From positions 124,001 through 188,000 of the forward strand of contig NZ_CP073720.1 in the NCBI RefSeq assembly GCF_025137375.1: a stretch of DNA of 64,000 nt. The letters run 5' to 3'. The stretch is from Dactylosporangium fulvum (GTDB lineage Bacteria; Actinomycetota; Actinomycetes; Mycobacteriales; Micromonosporaceae). Positions within the stretch are counted from its first letter, which is position 1, and each line of letters starts with the position of its first letter. Below the pieces are notes generated by a model, which worked only from the letters and a program-made list of their open reading frames with translations, had not been told where the DNA came from and did no database searches. Below, in pieces: positions 8,143-21,336 of this stretch. The position numbers and the translations under genes were made by a program.

Positions 8143-8870
8143 CGATGGAGCCGATGCCAGTACAACCCCTGCCCAAGGTGCTCGTCGTGGATGACGAGGC
8201 CAGCATCCGCGCCCTGCTGTCGGCCACCCTGCGACTGACCGGGTTCGAGGTCCGGGTCGCCACCGGCGGGCGGGAGGCGCTGGCCGCCGCCGCCGAATAC
8301 GCGCCCGATCTTGTCGTGCTCGACGTGATGATGCCCGACCTGGACGGCTTCGAGGTCGCCCAGCGCCTGCGCACGTCCGGCCGGCCGGTGCCGGTGCTGT
8401 TCCTGACCGCGCGGGACTCGGTCGAGGACCGCATCTCCGGGCTCACCGTCGGCGCCGACGACTACGTCGCGAAGCCGTTCAGCCTCGAGGAGGTCGTCCT
8501 GCGCATCCGGGCGATCCTGCGGCGGAGCCTGGGCGACCAGCAGCAGCTCGTCGACGGTGGTGTCCTGCGGTACGCCGACCTGGAGATGGACGAGGACGCG
8601 CACGAGGTGCGCCGGGGCGGCAACCGGGTCGACCTGTCGCCGACCGAGTTCAACCTCCTGCGGTATCTGCTCACCAACGCCGGCCGCGTGGTCAGCAAGG
8701 CCCAGATCCTCGACCGCGTCTGGAACTACGACTTCGGCGGCGACGGCCGGATCGTCGAGTCGTACGTCTACTACCTGCGCCGCAAGATCGACAAGTGGGA
8801 TCCGCCGCTGATCCACACGGTCCGCGGCGTCGGCTACGCGCTCAGGCTCCCGAGAACCGACGGCACATGA
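8139..8870 (+). CDS. OmpR/PhoB-family response regulator
   Basis: 243 residues. The receiver domain (about 12-128) has the acidic pair VDDE, phospho-acceptor Asp62 in VVLDVMMPD, Thr in LFLTA and Lys in AKPF. The winged-helix DNA-binding domain (about 145-238) ends YVYYLRRKID...IHTVRGVGYALR. GTG 8139 overlaps the adaptor stop. ATGs at 8145 and 8154 are alternatives. It overlaps the kinase gene by 4 bp, so it is the cognate regulator. The direct repeats at 1417, 7017 and 10453 are candidate targets (inference). Confidence 0.93.
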   Translation: MTMEPMPVQPLPKVLVVDDEASIRALLSATLRLTGFEVRVATGGREALAAAAEYAPDLVVLDVMMPDLDGFEVAQRLRTSGRPVPVLFLTARDSVEDRISGLTVGADDYVAKPFSLEEVVLRIRAILRRSLGDQQQLVDGGVLRYADLEMDEDAHEVRRGGNRVDLSPTEFNLLRYLLTNAGRVVSKAQILDRVWNYDFGGDGRIVESYVYYLRRKIDKWDPPLIHTVRGVGYALRLPRTDGT

Positions 8871-10465
8871 AGATCCGGCACTGGCGGCAGTGGACGGTCC
8901 GCACCAGGATCGTCGTCTCCGTCGTGTCGCTGGCCGGGGTGGCGCTCATCGCCGCCAACGCGATCGGTGTCGGGCTGCTCAACTGGTACCTCATGAAGCG
9001 CGTCGACGAGCAGCTCGAAGGCGGCGTTCGGGGCCCGCGGCCGCTACCCGTCGTGTCGGCCGCACCGGGCGTGACCCCGAGCGCTGCACCGGGCGTCTTC
9101 CCCCGGTATGCCCAGCGCCCCGAGGGTGAACGGCCTGAGTTCTCGCCCGGGCCCGCGTATCAGATCTACCGGTTCGACAGCACCGGCAAGCTCTTGAACC
9201 CCGACCAGGTCCTGCTCGACCCGGCGCTGTTCGGCTCGATCCCGGAGCGCGCCGCGCAGAAGCAGCCGTTCACCGTCACCGGGCCGAAGAGCAACTGGCG
9301 CGTGCGGGTGTTTGAGACGAACTTCGCCGGCACCAAGGGCTACGGGGCCTTCGCCGTCTCGCTCACCGAGGTCGCGGACACCCGCGAACAGATGCTGCTG
9401 TTCACCGTGCCGGTGAGCCTGACGCTGCTGGTGCTCGTCGGATTCGCCACCGGCGCGCTGGTGCGGGTCGGGCTCAGCCCGCTGACCCGCATGGAGGACA
9501 CCGCCGTCGAGATCGCCGACGGCAATCTGTCCAGCCGGGTGGTCGCCGACCCGCACACCGAGTCGGGCCGCCTCGGCATCGCCCTCAACACGATGCTGGC
9601 CCGCATCGAGGAGGCGGTCGGGGAGAGCGCCGCGTCGGAGCGGAGACTCCGCCAGTTTCTCGCCGACGCGGCCCACGAGCTGCGGACCCCGCTCACGTCG
9701 GTGCAGGGTTTCGCCGAGTTGTACCGCAGGGGCGGCGCACCGCCCGGCCCCGCGCTGGACGAGACGATGGGGTACATCGAGGCCGAGGTCAGCCGGATGC
9801 GGCTGCTCGTCAACGACCTGCTCACCCTGGCCCGGCTCGACGAGGAGCGGCCGCTCCAGCAGCACCCGGTCGACCTGCTCGCCGTGGCCGCCGACACGGT
9901 CCGCGACGCGCACGTGCGGGTGCCGACCAGATTCGTGCAGCTGTCGACGATCGACGACCGGTCGGTGACCTTCGAGCCGGTGACCGTCGAAGGCGACGAG
10001 GCGCGGATCCGGCAGGTGGCCGCCAACCTGGTCAGCAACGCCCTGCAGCACACGCCGGAGGACACCCGCATCGTCGTCCGGGTCGGTCGCCCGTCCCCGG
10101 ACACGGCCCCGCCCACCGCGGCGGTCGGCCCCGCGTTGCCCGACGGCGTGCCGCTCGCCGCGATCGAGGTCAGCGACACCGGCCCCGGCATGAAGCCGCA
10201 GGACGCGGTGCGGGTCTTCGAACGCCTCTTCCGGGCCGAGGGGTCGCGGTCCCGCCGCCACGGCGGAGCCGGGCTCGGCCTGGCCATCGTCGCCGCGATC
10301 GTCCAGGCGCACGGCGGGCGGGTGGAGCTGTGGACCGCGCCCGGTGACGGCGCCCGCTTCCGGGTGCTCCTGCCGGCCATGGACGACCCGGACTTCGGTG
10401 ACGAGCCCGGTGAGCCCGGCGAACCGCAGGTCACCGGATTCCGAGGGAACTCCGAGGTTCACTAG
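8867..10465 (+). CDS. Sensor histidine kinase
   Basis: 532 residues. There are two membrane helices (about 16-40 and 175-198) flanking an extracytoplasmic sensor of about 135 residues with a Pro-rich stretch. A HAMP domain (about 200-250) is followed by HisKA with phospho-acceptor His270 in DAAHELRTPL. The ATPase domain has an N box (NLVSNALQHT), G1 box (DTGPGM) and G2 box (GLGLAIV). Its ATG overlaps the stop of the response regulator. It presumably senses an envelope signal or exported substrate and controls the MacAB-like operon that follows. Confidence 0.92.
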   Translation: MKIRHWRQWTVRTRIVVSVVSLAGVALIAANAIGVGLLNWYLMKRVDEQLEGGVRGPRPLPVVSAAPGVTPSAAPGVFPRYAQRPEGERPEFSPGPAYQIYRFDSTGKLLNPDQVLLDPALFGSIPERAAQKQPFTVTGPKSNWRVRVFETNFAGTKGYGAFAVSLTEVADTREQMLLFTVPVSLTLLVLVGFATGALVRVGLSPLTRMEDTAVEIADGNLSSRVVADPHTESGRLGIALNTMLARIEEAVGESAASERRLRQFLADAAHELRTPLTSVQGFAELYRRGGAPPGPALDETMGYIEAEVSRMRLLVNDLLTLARLDEERPLQQHPVDLLAVAADTVRDAHVRVPTRFVQLSTIDDRSVTFEPVTVEGDEARIRQVAANLVSNALQHTPEDTRIVVRVGRPSPDTAPPTAAVGPALPDGVPLAAIEVSDTGPGMKPQDAVRVFERLFRAEGSRSRRHGGAGLGLAIVAAIVQAHGGRVELWTAPGDGARFRVLLPAMDDPDFGDEPGEPGEPQVTGFRGNSEVH

Positions 10466-10481
10466 GGGTCGCTCCGAGCGA
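10453..10481 (+). promoter_or_regulatory. Third copy of the 22-bp-spaced repeat
   Basis: CGAGGTT at 10453 and CGAGCGA at 10475, again 22 bp apart. The aligned motif AACTCCGAGGTTCAC ends 39 bp before the ATG at 10502. It overlaps the last codons of the kinase gene. Confidence 0.35.
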
Positions 10482-10501
10482 CGCACTCCACGATTCCCCT
10501 C

Positions 10502-11740
10502 ATGCGTCTGTCGCTGCCGGCCCTGCGCCGACCACGGTTGAATTCCGTGACCCTGATCAACGCCGGCCTCGCGGTACTCGTCGTCGGTGGTGCGTTCTGG
10601 GCCTACTCCGTCGTCAAGGGGCCGGCGACCGCCGAGGCGTCGCAGAACACCACCACCCGCACGCGGCTGGTGGCCGCGACACAGGGAACGGTGTCGCAGA
10701 CGGTGTCGGCGACGGGCTCGGTCGCGAGCGCGGCGACCGCGAACGCCAACTTCACCACGTCGGGCACGGTGACCGAGGTCAACGTCAAGGTCGGCGACGT
10801 GGTTACCAAGGGCCAGACCCTCGCCAAGGTCGACCCGACCTCCGCGCAGGCCACGCTGGACACCGCGAAGGCCAACCTCACCGCGGCGAAGGCCGCGCTG
10901 ACCCGGGCCGAGAACAACGACGCCGACGACGCCACGATCGCCTCCGCCGAGGCGCAGGTCACCACCGCCCAGGCCAACGTGACCTCGGCCCAGCAGGCCG
11001 TGAACGGCACGGTGCTGACGGCGCCGGTCGCGGGGACGGTGACCGCCGTCAACGGCGCGGTCGGCTCGTCCTCGTCCGGCTCGTCGTCGAACTCGTCCGG
11101 CGGTGCCGGCGGCAACTCCACCGGCGGCAACGGCTCCACGTCCGGCTCCAGCTCCGGCTTCATCCAGCTCGCCGATCTGACCAAGCTGCAGATCAACGCG
11201 AGCTTCGCCGAGGCCGACGCCACCAAACTCAAGGCCGGCCAGGTCGCCGACGTGACGTGGAGCGCCCTTGCCGGCACCCGGGCGACCGGCAAGGTCAGCA
11301 CGGTCTCGCCGACGGCTACGACCAGCAACAACGTCAACTCCTACGCGGTCGTGATCACGCTGGACTCGCTGCCCGAAGGGGTACGGCTGGGGCAGAGCAC
11401 CACCGCGGTCGTCACCGTCGCCGAGGCGCAGGGTGTGGTCCGCATCCCGAGCACCGCGCTGCGCACGGCCGGCGGCCAGCGGACCGTCACGGTGCAGGTG
11501 AACGGGAAGAACGAGGAGCGCCAGGTCGAGGTCGGCCTCACCGGCGGCGGGTTCGTCGAGGTCAAGTCCGGCCTCACCGCCGGCGAGCAGGTCGTGGTCA
11601 CCACGACGACCAACTCGACCAGCGGCACGGGCGGCAACCAGGTGCAGTTCCCCGGCGGCGGTGGCGGCTTCCCGGGCGGCGGTGGCGGCTTCCCAGGTGG
11701 CGGTGGCGGCTTCCCCGGCGGCGGGCGGGGCGGCAACTGA
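10502..11740 (+). CDS. HlyD/MacA-like adaptor with Gly-rich tail
   Basis: 412 residues with an N-terminal anchor (about 17-40). Lipoyl half-motifs are visible (TSGTVTEVNVKVGDVVTKG and LTAPVAGTVTAVNGAVG), with a coiled helical hairpin rich in Ala/Thr between them, a Ser/Gly/Asn insert (about 183-220) and beta-barrel domains. The last 30 residues are repeats of GGGGGFP. It is the adaptor of the ABC exporter encoded next: the ATPase ATG lies one base after its stop. It is a paralogue of the adaptor at 7066, so the locus has two adaptors for one permease. Confidence 0.82.
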   Translation: MRLSLPALRRPRLNSVTLINAGLAVLVVGGAFWAYSVVKGPATAEASQNTTTRTRLVAATQGTVSQTVSATGSVASAATANANFTTSGTVTEVNVKVGDVVTKGQTLAKVDPTSAQATLDTAKANLTAAKAALTRAENNDADDATIASAEAQVTTAQANVTSAQQAVNGTVLTAPVAGTVTAVNGAVGSSSSGSSSNSSGGAGGNSTGGNGSTSGSSSGFIQLADLTKLQINASFAEADATKLKAGQVADVTWSALAGTRATGKVSTVSPTATTSNNVNSYAVVITLDSLPEGVRLGQSTTAVVTVAEAQGVVRIPSTALRTAGGQRTVTVQVNGKNEERQVEVGLTGGGFVEVKSGLTAGEQVVVTTTTNSTSGTGGNQVQFPGGGGGFPGGGGGFPGGGGGFPGGGRGGN

Positions 11741-11741
11741 C

Positions 11742-12428
11742 ATGCGGCCGGTCCTCGACATCCGGAACGTCAAGAAGATCTACGGGCAGGGCGAGACCGA
11801 GGTGCAGGCGCTGCGGGGCGTCTCGCTGACCGTCGAGCGCGGTGACTACGTCGCGATCATGGGCTCGTCCGGCTCCGGCAAGTCGACCCTGATGAACATC
11901 CTCGGCTGCCTCGACATCCCGACGTCGGGCCGGTACCTGCTCGACGGGGTCGACGTGAGCCGCCTCAACGACCGGCGACTCGCCCTGGTCCGCAACCGCA
12001 GGATCGGCTTCGTCTTCCAGGCGTTCAACCTCATCGCCCGTACGAGCGCCCTCGCCAACGTCGAGCTCCCGCTCGCGTACGCCGGGGTCAGGTCCGCCGA
12101 GCGGCGGCGCCGGGCCAATCTCGCGCTGTCGATGGTCGGGCTGGCCGAACGCGCCGGCCACGAGCCCAACCAGCTCTCCGGCGGCCAGCAGCAGCGCGTC
12201 GCCGTCGCCCGGGCGCTGGTCACCGCGCCCGCGCTGGTCCTCGCCGACGAGCCGACCGGCAATCTCGACACCCAGTCCACCGACGACGTCCTGGCCGTCT
12301 TCGACCGGCTCAACCGGTCCGGCCGGACCATCGTGCTGATCACCCACGAGCCGGACGTCGCCGCGCACGCCAAGCGGCTGATCCGGCTGGTCGACGGACG
12401 CATCGTCCAGGATGAGCGGCTGAAGTGA
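11742..12428 (+). CDS. MacB/LolD-type ABC transporter ATPase
   Basis: 228 residues. Walker A is GSSGSGKST (about 41-49), the signature is LSGGQQQRVAVARAL, Walker B is LVLADEPTGNLD, and the switch His is in LITHEPDVA. It belongs to the MacB/LolD/FtsE group that powers mechanotransmission rather than ordinary import. The start ATG 11742 immediately follows the adaptor stop, and the end overlaps the permease GTG by 4 bp, so translation is coupled. Confidence 0.93.
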   Translation: MRPVLDIRNVKKIYGQGETEVQALRGVSLTVERGDYVAIMGSSGSGKSTLMNILGCLDIPTSGRYLLDGVDVSRLNDRRLALVRNRRIGFVFQAFNLIARTSALANVELPLAYAGVRSAERRRRANLALSMVGLAERAGHEPNQLSGGQQQRVAVARALVTAPALVLADEPTGNLDTQSTDDVLAVFDRLNRSGRTIVLITHEPDVAAHAKRLIRLVDGRIVQDERLK

Positions 12429-13642
12429 ACATCTTCGAGACCATCCGCTTCGCGCTCCGCGCGATCACCGCCAACAAGCTGCGCTCCGGCCTCACCGTCC
12501 TGGGCATCCTGATCGGCGTCGCCGCGGTCATCCTGCTCGTCGCGGTCGGCAACGGCTCGGCGCAGGCGGTGCAGAACCAGATCGAGTCGCTCGGCACCAA
12601 CACGCTGACCGTCACCGCCGGCGCCGGCGGCGGGGCCCGCGGCGCCGCGTCGACGCAGAACACCGCGCTGAACATGGACCTCGTCCCGGCGCTGTCCGAC
12701 CCGGACGAGGCGCCGCACGTGCGCAGCGTCTCGCCGGTCGTCACCGGCTCGCAGTCGGCGACGTACGAGGGCACCGACCACACGATCACGCAGTTCGTCG
12801 GCACCTACCCGGGATACGTCGCCGCCTCCAACTTCAAGGTCGCACGCGGCTCGCTGTTCACCGACGCCGACGTCACCGACTCGCGCAAGGTCGTGGTCAT
12901 CGGCTCGACCGTCGCCGAGGAGCTGTTCGGTCGCGTCGATCCGCTGTCGAAGCAGATCACCGTCTCGGGCAAGCTGTTCACCGTCGTCGGCGTGCTCGCC
13001 GAGAAGGGCGGCTCGGGCTTCGCCGACCCCAACGACATCGCCGTCGCGCCGGTCAGCGCCGTGCAGGAGTCGCTCACCGGCTACGGCTCGCTGAACCAGC
13101 TGCTCATCCAGGCCACCTCGCCGGAGACCGTCTCCGAGGCGCAGTCCGAGGTGACCGCGATCCTCAACGAGAAGCTCAACGTCAACGGCTCGTCGACGAC
13201 CAGTGCGTACCGCATCCTGAATCAATCGCAGTTGCTGGAGACGCGGGCGAACACGGCGGAGACGTTCACGCTCCTGCTCGGCGCCGTGGCCGGGATCAGC
13301 CTCCTGGTCGGCGGCATCGGCATCACCAACATCATGATGGTGACCGTCACCGAGCGGACCCGCGAGATCGGCATCCGCAAGGCGCTCGGCGCGCCGAAGC
13401 GCACGATCCTCACCCAGTTCCTGGTCGAGGCGACCGTGCTGAGCCTGCTCGGTGGCCTGCTCGGGGTGGCCACGGCGGTCATCGGCAGCCAATTCACGAT
13501 CGTCAACATCAAGCCGGTCATCGTGCCCAGCTCGGTCTTCCTGGCACTGGGCGTCTCGGTCGCGATCGGCCTGTTCTTCGGCAGTTACCCGGCCAGCCGT
13601 GCCGCGGGTCTGCGCCCGATCGAAGCCCTCCGTTATGAGTAG
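12425..13642 (+). CDS. MacB-type ABC permease (FtsX family)
   Basis: 405 residues with the MacB topology. TM1 lies near the N-terminus (about 20-42, SGLTVLGILIGVAAVILLVA). A large periplasmic-type domain (about 45-275) is followed by three C-terminal helices (about 283-305, 332-356, 366-388) with the FtsX core MVTVTERTREIGIRKALGA. The GTG start overlaps the ATPase stop. With the adaptor and ATPase it forms a complete MacAB-like exporter. The substrate (peptide, antibiotic or lipoprotein) cannot be read from the sequence. Confidence 0.92.
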   Translation: MNIFETIRFALRAITANKLRSGLTVLGILIGVAAVILLVAVGNGSAQAVQNQIESLGTNTLTVTAGAGGGARGAASTQNTALNMDLVPALSDPDEAPHVRSVSPVVTGSQSATYEGTDHTITQFVGTYPGYVAASNFKVARGSLFTDADVTDSRKVVVIGSTVAEELFGRVDPLSKQITVSGKLFTVVGVLAEKGGSGFADPNDIAVAPVSAVQESLTGYGSLNQLLIQATSPETVSEAQSEVTAILNEKLNVNGSSTTSAYRILNQSQLLETRANTAETFTLLLGAVAGISLLVGGIGITNIMMVTVTERTREIGIRKALGAPKRTILTQFLVEATVLSLLGGLLGVATAVIGSQFTIVNIKPVIVPSSVFLALGVSVAIGLFFGSYPASRAAGLRPIEALRYE

Positions 13643-14285
13643 TTCCGTCGAGGAGTCAGCCGTGAGCCACGCCGCTTCGCCCTTCCGTCGCCCGGACGCC
13701 ACCGGCATCTCGTCGGTCGACACTTCCTCTGCCGTCACCGAGGTCTTGACCCCGGTGACCGACGAGACCCGGGTGACCGACGAGTCCCCGGTGACCGACG
13801 AGGACGAACTCCTCGCGCCGCCGGTCGACGACGACCTCAACGCGCGGATCGCCAAAGCGGCACCGCGCCGGCTCGCCAACCGCGCCACGGTCGTGCTGGC
13901 CGGCCTGGCCCTGCTGGTCGCCGGGTTCGTGGCGGGTGCCCAGGTCCAGAAGAGCTACGGCCAGGCACCGGCGGCGAGCGGCCCGGCCGGCGGCGTCAAC
14001 CCGGCGGCGTTCCCGAGCGGCTTCGCCGGCCGCAACGGCGCCCAGGGCGGGGCACAGGGCGGCCAGGCCCGTGGCGGCATCACCGGCACCGTGAAGCTGG
14101 TCGACGGCACCACGGTCTACGTCGAGACCGCCGACGGCCAGACGCTCATCGTCAAGACCAGCGGTACGACCACCGTCTCCACCCCCGGCGCGCTGAAGGA
14201 CCTGACCGCCGGCTCGTCGGTCACGGTCGTCGGCCAGAACACCGACGGCACCGTGAACGCCACCTCGATCACCAAGACCAAATAG
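13635..14285 (+). CDS. Membrane-anchored DUF5666-like protein
   Basis: 216 residues. An acidic cytosolic N-terminus carries three copies of a VTDE repeat (about 40-58). One membrane helix follows (about 88-110), then a Gly/Ala/Gln linker and an extracellular beta domain (about 145-214, GITGTVKLVDGTTVYVETAD) of the DUF5666/OB-like kind. It overlaps the permease by 8 bp and is the last gene of the export operon, so it is probably an accessory component. GTG 13662 is an alternative start. Confidence 0.72.
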   Translation: MSSSVEESAVSHAASPFRRPDATGISSVDTSSAVTEVLTPVTDETRVTDESPVTDEDELLAPPVDDDLNARIAKAAPRRLANRATVVLAGLALLVAGFVAGAQVQKSYGQAPAASGPAGGVNPAAFPSGFAGRNGAQGGAQGGQARGGITGTVKLVDGTTVYVETADGQTLIVKTSGTTTVSTPGALKDLTAGSSVTVVGQNTDGTVNATSITKTK

Positions 14286-14360
14286 CTCGTTGCCCGGGTT
14301 TGGGAGGCACCACAACTGCAAGATCAACGCGGGTGGGAGTGGGAGCGGGGCGCCGGGCGG

Positions 14361-14834
14361 GTGCATGCTGTGCGAGTGGAGATGCGCAGCGGAGCCTGGT
14401 CCGAGCCGTCGGCGCCGACGGCGACGAGCGCCGCCTGGCGGGTGTCGCCGGGGTTCGCGGCGCTGAAGTGCGCGGTGACCGTCGTGCTCGTCGGGGTGGC
14501 GGTGTTCCTCGCCGGCGACCCGCGGGCGCTGACCGCCGCGATCGTGGCCGCTGTCGTCGCCGGGGGCTATGCGCTGCGTGACCTGCTCGTCCCCGTCCGG
14601 CTGGCCGCCGATCCGCACGGAGTCACGGTGATCAACAGCTATGCGGGCCGCCGCCGGCTCGACTGGGGGCAGATCGAGCGGATCCGGGTCGACTCCCGGA
14701 CCCGGGCGGGGTTGCGGACGGAGCTGCTGGAGATCGACACCGGCGACCACCTGCACCTGCTCAGCACGTACGACCTGAACGCCCACCCCGGCGACGTCGC
14801 CGACGAGCTCCAGCGCATCCGCGGCCTGGCCTAG
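14361..14834 (+). CDS. PH domain-containing membrane protein
   Basis: About 157 residues. Two close hydrophobic segments (about 30-50 and 56-75) are followed by a bacterial PH-like domain (about 80-150) with the family pattern LAADPHGVTVINSYAGRRRLDWGQIERI. Such proteins are widespread in Actinobacteria and mostly uncharacterised. The start is uncertain: ATG 14361, GTG 14370, GTG 14376 and ATG 14382 all precede the first helix and none has a strong ribosome site. It is convergent with the phosphatase gene, 29 bp away. Confidence 0.75.
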   Translation: MHAVRVEMRSGAWSEPSAPTATSAAWRVSPGFAALKCAVTVVLVGVAVFLAGDPRALTAAIVAAVVAGGYALRDLLVPVRLAADPHGVTVINSYAGRRRLDWGQIERIRVDSRTRAGLRTELLEIDTGDHLHLLSTYDLNAHPGDVADELQRIRGLA

Positions 14835-14863
14835 ATCCACCGGCAATCGGATCGTGAAGGCCC

Positions 14864-16834
14864 TTAAGCGTCGTTGCGCACCGCGAAGATGGCGATGTCA
14901 TCGCGTGGCGGCTCCTGCGAATAGCTCAGCGTGCGGGCACGCAGGCGGGCCACCACCACGTCGGCGGGGAAGCCGGCCAGCGCGCCGGCCTCCTCGCGCA
15001 GCCGGGCGACGCCGAAGAGGTTGGTGCCGCGACGGCGCTCGGTGACGCCGTCGGTGTAGAAGACCAGCGTGTCGCCGGGGTGGAGGATGACCTGCGTGCG
15101 TGGCGTGTTGATCACGTCCAGCAGGCCGAGTGCCGTGCCGCACGTGCCGACCAGTTCCGTCTCCCCGTCGGCGCGCATCAGCACGGGCTGGTCGTGGCCG
15201 GCCAGGTGCAGGGTCACGTCGAGCGTGCCGTCCTGGCGGCGCATGACGAGCGCCAGGCAGAGCGTGCAGAAGCGGCCGGCGCCCCGCTCCAGCAGGGTCT
15301 CGTTGAGCCGGACCAGCGTCTCCGGCAGCGGCCGGCCGTCGCGCACGAGGACCCGGGTCACGTCACGCACCAGGCCGGTGACGGTCGCCGCCTGCACGCC
15401 TTTGCCGGAGACGTCACCGACGACCACCAGCCAGCGGCGGCTGGAGAGCGGCACCACGTCGTAGAAGTCGCCGCCGACGTCGACGCCCTCGCCGGTCGGC
15501 ACGTATTCGGCGCCGAACTCCACGCCTTCGGCCTTCGGCAGCTGAGGCGGCAGCAGCGAGCGCTGGAGCGCCTGGGCGATGTTGCGCCGCTCGGCGTGGA
15601 TGTTGGCGTTGTCGAGGGCCAGGGCGGCCCGGCGGGCGACGTCCTCGACCACCGCCACCTCCTCGGTCCGCTGCCAGGTGTCCCGCCCGCCGCCGACCGT
15701 CAGTGTGCCGAGGTGCTGACCGCGTGCGATCAGCGCGACGACGTATCCCTCCAGGGGAATGCCGAGCGGTACGACCGCATCGGTCCCCATCGCCTCCTTG
15801 AGCTGCGGCGTGGCCTGGGCCAGTGAGTCGAGCAGGTCGGTGAGCATCGTCTCGTCGGCGTGTGCGGCCGCGGCCAGGCGCAGCTCGCCGCCCGCGTCCG
15901 CGGTGTGGATCGCGCACCACACGCCGAGCCGCGGGACGACCAGGCGCGGGATCAGCGCGAGGGTCAGCTCGACGTCGAGGGACTGGGCGAGCAACTCGCT
16001 GGCGTCGGCGAGGAACGTCAGCCAGGTGCGCCGCTCGGAGTCGGCGCGGCGCAGCCGGTGGTTCTCGACCAGCAGTGTCAGCTTGTCGGCGGCCAGGGCG
16101 ACCAGCGGCCGCCCATACGGGTTGCCGCCCGCGCCGGCGACCAGCAGCTCGGCCCGCCACGGCCGGGTGAGCTGCAACGGCACCCGCCGTCCGCCGTCCG
16201 CCGAACCGGTGAGCCGGCCCACGGCGGCGACCGTGTGCGGGCCGTCGCCCTCGTCGACGGTCAGCGCTGCCCCGGTCGCGCCGCTGACCTCACACAGCCG
16301 CTGGAGCAGATCCTCGGCGGCCTCGGTGAGGGTCGCGCCGGCGCCGCTCGGCGCGGCCAGCTCGGCGAGCCGCTCCGGGCTGGGCCCGGCCTGCGCCGAC
16401 GGCAGCTCGAACATCGGCGGGGTGAACGGGCCCGGCGGGGTGGCCGGCCGGTCGAGCCGGAACCAGACCCCCTTGCCGCCGGTGAACTGCAGCGTGCCCC
16501 ACGCGGTGGCCAGCTGGTCGACGAGCAGCAGGCCGCGCCCGCGCTCGGCCAGCTCGGGGCCGGAGTCGGTGTCGGCTTGCACAGTGAGTTGTCCGGGTTG
16601 GAAGTCGAGCACCGCTACCGTCAGTGACGTTTCGGTTGCGGTGATCTCCAGGTCGACCTCGGTGCCGGCATGCACGACGCTGTTGGTGGTGAGCTCGGTG
16701 ACGAGCAGCAGCGCCTCGTCGAGAACCGCACCCAAGTCCCGTTCATGCACGATCGTCCGGATTGCTGCGCGCGCCAGACCCGGAGAGCTATGGTCGGCCG
16801 GTAGCCGGAGCCTCCGGACGGTCTGGGTTGTCAC
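14864..16834 (-). CDS. SpoIIE-type PP2C phosphatase with N-terminal RsbW-like ATPase domain
   Basis: 656 residues. An N-terminal HATPase domain of the RsbW/anti-sigma type (about 10-130; LVTELTTNSVVHAG and ERGRGLLLVDQLA) is followed by a GAF-like sensor region (about 150-400). The C-terminal SpoIIE/PP2C phosphatase (about 425-650) carries the metal-binding motifs VGGDFYDVV and VVGDVSGKG, and FYTDGVTERR. The usual actinobacterial order places the HATPase last, so the N-terminal position is less common. It probably dephosphorylates a STAS antagonist such as the one at 21941. The GTG start leaves a 91-bp divergent promoter region with the hybrid kinase. Confidence 0.85.
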   Translation of the reverse strand: MTTQTVRRLRLPADHSSPGLARAAIRTIVHERDLGAVLDEALLLVTELTTNSVVHAGTEVDLEITATETSLTVAVLDFQPGQLTVQADTDSGPELAERGRGLLLVDQLATAWGTLQFTGGKGVWFRLDRPATPPGPFTPPMFELPSAQAGPSPERLAELAAPSGAGATLTEAAEDLLQRLCEVSGATGAALTVDEGDGPHTVAAVGRLTGSADGGRRVPLQLTRPWRAELLVAGAGGNPYGRPLVALAADKLTLLVENHRLRRADSERRTWLTFLADASELLAQSLDVELTLALIPRLVVPRLGVWCAIHTADAGGELRLAAAAHADETMLTDLLDSLAQATPQLKEAMGTDAVVPLGIPLEGYVVALIARGQHLGTLTVGGGRDTWQRTEEVAVVEDVARRAALALDNANIHAERRNIAQALQRSLLPPQLPKAEGVEFGAEYVPTGEGVDVGGDFYDVVPLSSRRWLVVVGDVSGKGVQAATVTGLVRDVTRVLVRDGRPLPETLVRLNETLLERGAGRFCTLCLALVMRRQDGTLDVTLHLAGHDQPVLMRADGETELVGTCGTALGLLDVINTPRTQVILHPGDTLVFYTDGVTERRRGTNLFGVARLREEAGALAGFPADVVVARLRARTLSYSQEPPRDDIAIFAVRNDA

Positions 16835-16925
16835 ACCTCGCAGTCTCTACTGAACGGTGGTAACAATCCAAGCTGACGAACGACGATGGGTGGACCGCCT
16901 GCCCCCGAGAACCGGTGGAGACGAC

Positions 16926-21323
<4,398 letters not shown>

Positions 21324-21336
21324 TTTTGGGAGATTC

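Noticed and set aside
9044..11773. 909-codon minus-strand frame
   Set aside because: It lies antisense to a clear histidine kinase and adaptor gene and shows no domain.
13656..14846. 396-codon minus-strand frame over the DUF5666-like and PH-domain genes
   Set aside because: No domain or plausible start context, and the sense genes explain the bias.
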